A DNA stretch of 18,428 nucleotides, from assembly GCA_035555855.1 (NCBI GenBank), contig DATMGD010000064.1, positions 1-18,428 of the forward strand, written 5' to 3'. The position numbers and the translations under genes were made by a program. This stretch comes from Palsa-892 sp035555855 (GTDB lineage Bacteria > Pseudomonadota > Alphaproteobacteria > Rhizobiales > Xanthobacteraceae). The notes beneath the pieces were generated by a model that made no database searches, had not been told where the DNA came from, and saw nothing but the letters and a program-made list of their open reading frames with translations. Shown here piece by piece: positions 15,010 to 18,428 of the stretch (the first letter of the stretch is position 1; each line of letters starts with the position of its first letter).

Positions 15010-15027
15010 CGCGCATTTTTATGCGCG
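15010..15027 (-). promoter_or_regulatory. Leader hairpin upstream of the D-glutamate cyclase-family gene
   Basis: CGCGCAT-TTTT-ATGCGCG forms a perfect 7-bp stem 13-30 nt before the ATG at 14996, in the transcript leader. A GGAGG lies just beyond it (15034-15038). A tiny frame, ATG at 15016 encoding MRERKTP, ends in a TGA that overlaps the gene's ATG. It could affect translation; this is not shown. Confidence 0.3.
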
Positions 15028-15083
15028 CGTTTTCCTCCGCGTCAGCGCACCACCGCTGCCTCATCTTGTCCAATCGCGTTTCA

Positions 15084-15113
15084 CAATCGATTTGGATAAG
15101 ATAAATTTATCAG
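15084..15113 (-). promoter_or_regulatory. Candidate LysR operator, site 1 (lysR / D-glutamate cyclase-family promoter)
   Basis: The plus strand at 15095-15111 carries the perfect dyad GATAA-N7-TTATC, with the T-N11-A spacing typical of LysR-type binding sites. On the minus strand the wider motif begins CTGATAAATT and continues TTATC-C-AAATC-G-AT. A second copy at 16035-16064 matches at 24 of 30 positions. It lies 25 nt before the lysR start and 87 nt before the divergent gene's start, consistent with autoregulation plus activation. Confidence 0.65.
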
Positions 15114-15138
15114 GCCGAAGTGATGGATGGAGGGATCG

Positions 15139-16038
15139 ATGCTCGACTTCCGTTCGCTCGAAACATTTTTATGGGTCGCGAAGCTCCGCAGCTTTCGCGG
15201 CGCCGCCGAACGGCTCAACACGACGCAGCCCGCGATCTCGATGCGCATCGCACAGCTTGAAGACGATCTTGGCGTGAAATTATTGGAGCGCGACCGGCGC
15301 GCGGTATCGCTCACCGAAAAGGGCCAGCTCCTATTGCGTCACGCCGAGCATCTCCTGCGCCAGCGCGCGTCGCTGATCGAGGCGGTCGGCGACAATTCGG
15401 TGATGAGCGGCGTCGTGCGTTTGGGCGCATCCGAAACGATCGTGCATACCTGGCTGCCGAAACTGATCGAGCGCGTGAATGCCGAGCATCCGAATTTGGA
15501 AATTGAGATCGAGGTCGACATCTCACCCAACTTGCGCGACCGGCTGCGCAGCAAGGATCTCGATCTTGCGCTGTTGCTCGGGCCCGTCGGTGATTACGAT
15601 TTGGAGAGCAAGCCGCTCTGCTCTTACCCGATTGGCTTCGTCGCCGGCAGCAAGATCCGCTTTCGCAAGAACACCGTGCCGGTCGAGGAGATCGCCGCCC
15701 ACCCGCTCATTACGTTCTCGCGCAACACGCAGCCCTATATCGCGCTGCGCCGCTTGTGCGAACAGATGGGACTGCACGCGAAGATTCATGCCAGCGCATC
15801 GCTCGCGACGGTGGTGCGCATGGCGCTCGACGGCATCGGCATTGCCGTCATGCCGCCCGCGATCATCAAGACGATCAGCGCACCGGGACGGCTGCGCGAG
15901 ATCAAATGCAGCGCGAAGATGCCGCCGTTCGATTATTTCGTGAGCTGGCCCGTCACCGCCGACGGCTTCGCCGTGCGCAAGGTCGCGGCGCTCGCGCTCG
16001 AGGTCGCCAAACGCGAGCGGCCGACGCGCGGCATCTGA
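15139..16038 (+). CDS. LysR-family transcriptional regulator
   Basis: The 299-residue product has the classic LysR layout. An N-terminal winged helix-turn-helix covers about residues 1-60 (LETFLWVAKLRSFRGAAERL, then NTTQPAISMRIAQLEDDLG and LLERDRRAVSLTEKG). A linker helix follows, and then an effector-binding domain of two alpha/beta lobes from about residue 90 (VVRLGASETIVHTWLPKLI, DLALLLGPVGDYDLESKPL, MALDGIGIAVMPPAII). The ATG at 15139 has GGAGGG just upstream; an in-frame ATG at 15127 overlaps that site and is less likely. It is divergent from the D-glutamate cyclase-family gene and precedes the 5-oxoprolinase gene by about 100 nt. Matching dyad motifs flank the gene on both sides, so it probably controls both neighbours and itself. 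The effector is unknown; 5-oxoproline or D-glutamate is a guess from context. Confidence 0.92.
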   Translation: MLDFRSLETFLWVAKLRSFRGAAERLNTTQPAISMRIAQLEDDLGVKLLERDRRAVSLTEKGQLLLRHAEHLLRQRASLIEAVGDNSVMSGVVRLGASETIVHTWLPKLIERVNAEHPNLEIEIEVDISPNLRDRLRSKDLDLALLLGPVGDYDLESKPLCSYPIGFVAGSKIRFRKNTVPVEEIAAHPLITFSRNTQPYIALRRLCEQMGLHAKIHASASLATVVRMALDGIGIAVMPPAIIKTISAPGRLREIKCSAKMPPFDYFVSWPVTADGFAVRKVAALALEVAKRERPTRGI

Positions 16039-16064
16039 TAAATTCAGATTATCGAAATCCATCG
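16035..16064 (+). promoter_or_regulatory. Candidate LysR operator, site 2 (upstream of 5-oxoprolinase)
   Basis: GATAA at 16037-16041 and TTATC at 16049-16053 form the same N7-spaced dyad as site 1, inside a 30-nt motif starting CTGATAAATT and ending TTATC-G-AAATC-C-AT. The motif overlaps the lysR stop codon (16036-16038) and ends 72 nt before the 5-oxoprolinase start, pointing toward it. A further inverted repeat, CGAAAT/ATTTCG, lies at 16053-16072. Confidence 0.65.
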
Positions 16065-16136
16065 CAATTTCGGATTAGACCTGATTACAGAAAAGATGCT
16101 TCGATGACCGCAACAAAACAAGAAACGAGGGCGGAC

Positions 16137-18428
16137 ATGCAAGGGCGTTGGGATTTCTGGATCGATCGCGGCGGCACCTTCACCGACGTCGTGGCGCGCG
16201 CGCCGGACGGCGCCCTCGAAGCCCGCAAGCTCCTCTCGGAAAACCCCGAAGCCTATCGCGATGCCGCCGTCGCCGGCATTCGCGCCGCGCTCGGCCTCAA
16301 GAAGGGCGAAGCCATCCCTGCCGGAAAAATCGGCGCGGTGAAGATGGGCACGACCGTCGCCACCAATGCGCTTCTGGAGCGCAAAGGCGAGCGCACGGCG
16401 CTTCTCATCACCCGGGGTTTTCGCGACGCGCTCAAGATCGGCTATCAGGCGCGGCCGAAGATTTTTGCCAAGCAAATCATCAAGCCGGAAATGCTTTACG
16501 AGCGCGTCGTCGAGATCGACGAGCGCGTGCGCGCCGATGGCGCCGTCGAGCAGGCGCCGGATCTCAACGTAATCCGCACCGAACTCCAGGCGATCAAGGA
16601 TAGCGGCATCCGCTCGGTCGCCATCGTGTTCATGCACGCCTATCGCTATCCGGCGCACGAGAAAGCCGTCGCCGCACTCGCGCGTGAAATAGGATTCGCG
16701 CAGGTTTCGGTCAGCCATGAAGTTTCGCCGCTCATTAAATTAGTCGGCCGCGGCGACACCACGGTCGTCGATGCTTATCTCTCCCCCATTCTGCGGCGCT
16801 ATGTGGCGCAGGTCGGCGACGAACTCGACACCGAGCGCTCCGGCGCGCGGCTGATGTTCATGATGTCGTCGGGCGGGCTCACCGCTGCCGAGTTGTTTCA
16901 GGGCAAGGATGCAATTCTTTCCGGCCCCGCGGGCGGCGTTGTCGGTATGGCCGAGACCGGCCGCGAGGCGGGCCTCTCGCGCCTGATCGGCTTCGACATG
17001 GGCGGAACGTCCACCGATGTCTCGCACTTCGACGGCGAATACGAGCGCGCCTTCGAGACAGAAGTCGCGGGCGTGCGGATGCGCGCGCCGATGATGCTCA
17101 TTCACACCGTCGCCGCGGGCGGCGGCTCGATTCTGCATTATGACGGCTCGCGCTTCCGCGTCGGGCCGGATTCCGCGGGCGCCGATCCCGGCCCGAAATG
17201 CTATCGCCGTAACGGGCCGCTGACCGTCACCGACGCCAACGTCATGACGGGAAAGCTGATCCCCGATTTCTTCCCGAAGATTTTCGGCCCCGAGCAGAAC
17301 CAGCCGATCGACGCGAAAGCCGTGCAGGATGCGTTTGCCGCGCTCGCGCAGGAGATCGGCGACAGAAAACCGGAGGAAGCTGCCGACGGTTTCATCACCA
17401 TCGCCGTCGAGAACATGGCGAATGCCATCAAGAAAATTTCGGTGGCGCGCGGCTATGACGTGACGCGCTATGCGCTGAACTGCTTCGGCGGCGCGGGCGG
17501 CCAGCATGCATGCTTGGTCGCCGACGCGCTCGGCATGAAGACGGTGCTGATCCACCCTTTCTCTGGGCTCCTGTCAGCCTACGGCATGGGGCTCGCCGAC
17601 ATTCGCGCGACGCGCCAGCAGGCGGTCGAGGAAAGCCTTAGTGATAAGGCTGAGGCCGCAATCACCAGGCTCGGCAACAAGCTCGCGCTAGAGGCGGCCG
17701 ATGAAGTCGCGGGCCAAGGCGTTGCGAAGGCCGACATCACCGTGCATGTGCGCGCGCATATTCGTTATGCGGGCACCGACACGCCGCTCGAGGTTCCGGC
17801 TTACGACATCACTGCATCAAGCCACGGCACGGCGAAACTCGCGGCGATGAAAGAAGCCTTTGAAGGCGCGCACCGCGCGCGCTTCGGCTTCATCGATGAC
17901 GCAAAAGAGCTTGTCGTCGAAGCCGTCTCGGTCGAAGCCGTCGGCGGCGGCGCGAAGTTCGCCGAAAAAAACATCACGGCCACCGGCGCGCCGCTCCCCG
18001 CCCCGGCGCGCAAAACGAAGTTCTTTTCGCGCGGCGAATGGCGAAACGCCAACATCTACCTGCGCGAGGGCCTGCTGCCCGGCCACAAGATCGCGGGCCC
18101 TGCGCTCGTTATCGAGCCCAACCAGACCGTCGTGATCGAGGACGGCTGGCAGGCGGAAGTCTCGCCAAAAAATCATCTCGTGCTCGTGCGCGTAAAGGAG
18201 CTTTTGCGCGCGAAAGCCATCGGCACCGAGGCCGATCCGGTAATGCTCGAGATCTTCAATAACCTTTTCATGTCGATCGCTGAACAAATGGGCGTGACGC
18301 TCCAGAACACCGCCTATTCCGTGAACATCAAGGAGCGGCTCGATTTTTCCTGCGCGGTGTTCGACGGCGAAGGCAATCTCGTCGCCAATGCGCCGCACAT
18401 GCCGGTGCATCTCGGCTCGATGGATCGC
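16137..18428 (+). CDS. 5-oxoprolinase, fused HyuA-HyuB type (3' end outside window)
   Basis: The frame is open for 764 codons from the ATG at 16137 to the window edge without a stop. ATP-dependent 5-oxoprolinase opens 5-oxoproline to glutamate. Seen: FWIDRGGTFTDVVARAPDG at the N-terminus, then KLLSENPEAYRDAAVAGIR, a pattern typical of true oxoprolinases; KMGTTVATNALLERKGERTA; the ATPase-fold IGFDMGGTSTDVSHFDG (about 284); VAAGGGSI; and NCFGGAGGQHA (about 448). From about residue 698 (ADPVMLEIFNNLFMSIAEQMG) the HyuB domain starts in the same frame, so this is the fused form, normally about 1200 residues, of which roughly the last third is missing here. I prefer 16137 (GAGGG eight bases upstream) over an in-frame ATG at 16104. 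A hydantoinase-type substrate remains possible. The upstream LysR dyad suggests induction. Confidence 0.88.
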   Translation, partial: MQGRWDFWIDRGGTFTDVVARAPDGALEARKLLSENPEAYRDAAVAGIRAALGLKKGEAIPAGKIGAVKMGTTVATNALLERKGERTALLITRGFRDALKIGYQARPKIFAKQIIKPEMLYERVVEIDERVRADGAVEQAPDLNVIRTELQAIKDSGIRSVAIVFMHAYRYPAHEKAVAALAREIGFAQVSVSHEVSPLIKLVGRGDTTVVDAYLSPILRRYVAQVGDELDTERSGARLMFMMSSGGLTAAELFQGKDAILSGPAGGVVGMAETGREAGLSRLIGFDMGGTSTDVSHFDGEYERAFETEVAGVRMRAPMMLIHTVAAGGGSILHYDGSRFRVGPDSAGADPGPKCYRRNGPLTVTDANVMTGKLIPDFFPKIFGPEQNQPIDAKAVQDAFAALAQEIGDRKPEEAADGFITIAVENMANAIKKISVARGYDVTRYALNCFGGAGGQHACLVADALGMKTVLIHPFSGLLSAYGMGLADIRATRQQAVEESLSDKAEAAITRLGNKLALEAADEVAGQGVAKADITVHVRAHIRYAGTDTPLEVPAYDITASSHGTAKLAAMKEAFEGAHRARFGFIDDAKELVVEAVSVEAVGGGAKFAEKNITATGAPLPAPARKTKFFSRGEWRNANIYLREGLLPGHKIAGPALVIEPNQTVVIEDGWQAEVSPKNHLVLVRVKELLRAKAIGTEADPVMLEIFNNLFMSIAEQMGVTLQNTAYSVNIKERLDFSCAVFDGEGNLVANAPHMPVHLGSMDR

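Overview
The window looks like a chromosomal segment of an alphaproteobacterium of the order Hyphomicrobiales, probably Bradyrhizobium/Rhodopseudomonas/Afipia-like. The reasons are strongly GC-biased codon use, a hisS-hisZ-hisG cluster, hydro-lyase (DUF1445) and fused 5-oxoprolinase genes, and an intergenic composite palindrome (12682-12780) of a kind I remember from Bradyrhizobiaceae genomes. No rRNA, tRNA, transposase, phage or CRISPR signal was seen. Coding density is very high: no gene-free stretch exceeds 300 bases, and the longest (12560-12812) holds the repeat.

Layout. (1) 1-2406, plus strand: the end of hisS, then hisZ and hisG with an ATGA overlap, covering histidyl-tRNA synthesis and the first step of histidine biosynthesis. 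(2) 2403-5229: a GtrA-like membrane protein on the minus strand faces, across a divergent promoter region, a plus-strand set of a polyprenyl-phosphate type GT2 glycosyltransferase, a YdjC/ChbG-type deacetylase (ATGA overlap) and an HPP-family membrane protein. The first three parts resemble a lipid-carrier sugar modification pathway. (3) 5231-8399, minus strand: an SbmA/BacA/YddA-like ABC half-transporter and, behind a double-hairpin terminator, an OxlT-like MFS antiporter. (4) 8571-12559, minus strand: a tight four-gene transcription unit running MFS permease, PDC-lactonase-like amidohydrolase, aldo/keto reductase, TauE/SafE-like permease. It is probably a small organic-acid or lactone utilisation operon. 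(5) 12813-18428: a 5-oxoproline/D-glutamate-like locus. An MFS permease lies downstream of a D-glutamate cyclase-family gene (minus strand). A divergent LysR regulator follows, and then a fused 5-oxoprolinase (HyuA+HyuB) that runs off the end of the window.

The most informative non-coding signal is a 30-nt motif present twice around lysR (15084-15113 on the minus strand, 16035-16064 on the plus strand; 24 of 30 positions identical by hand alignment). Each copy contains the perfect dyad GATAA-N7-TTATC, which has the T-N11-A form expected of LysR-type operators. Each points toward its structural gene from a similar distance (87 and 72 nt). This predicts one LysR regulon joining the D-glutamate cyclase-family gene, probably its MFS partner, and 5-oxoprolinase. 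All functions are read from the sequence and family knowledge; no database search was made.
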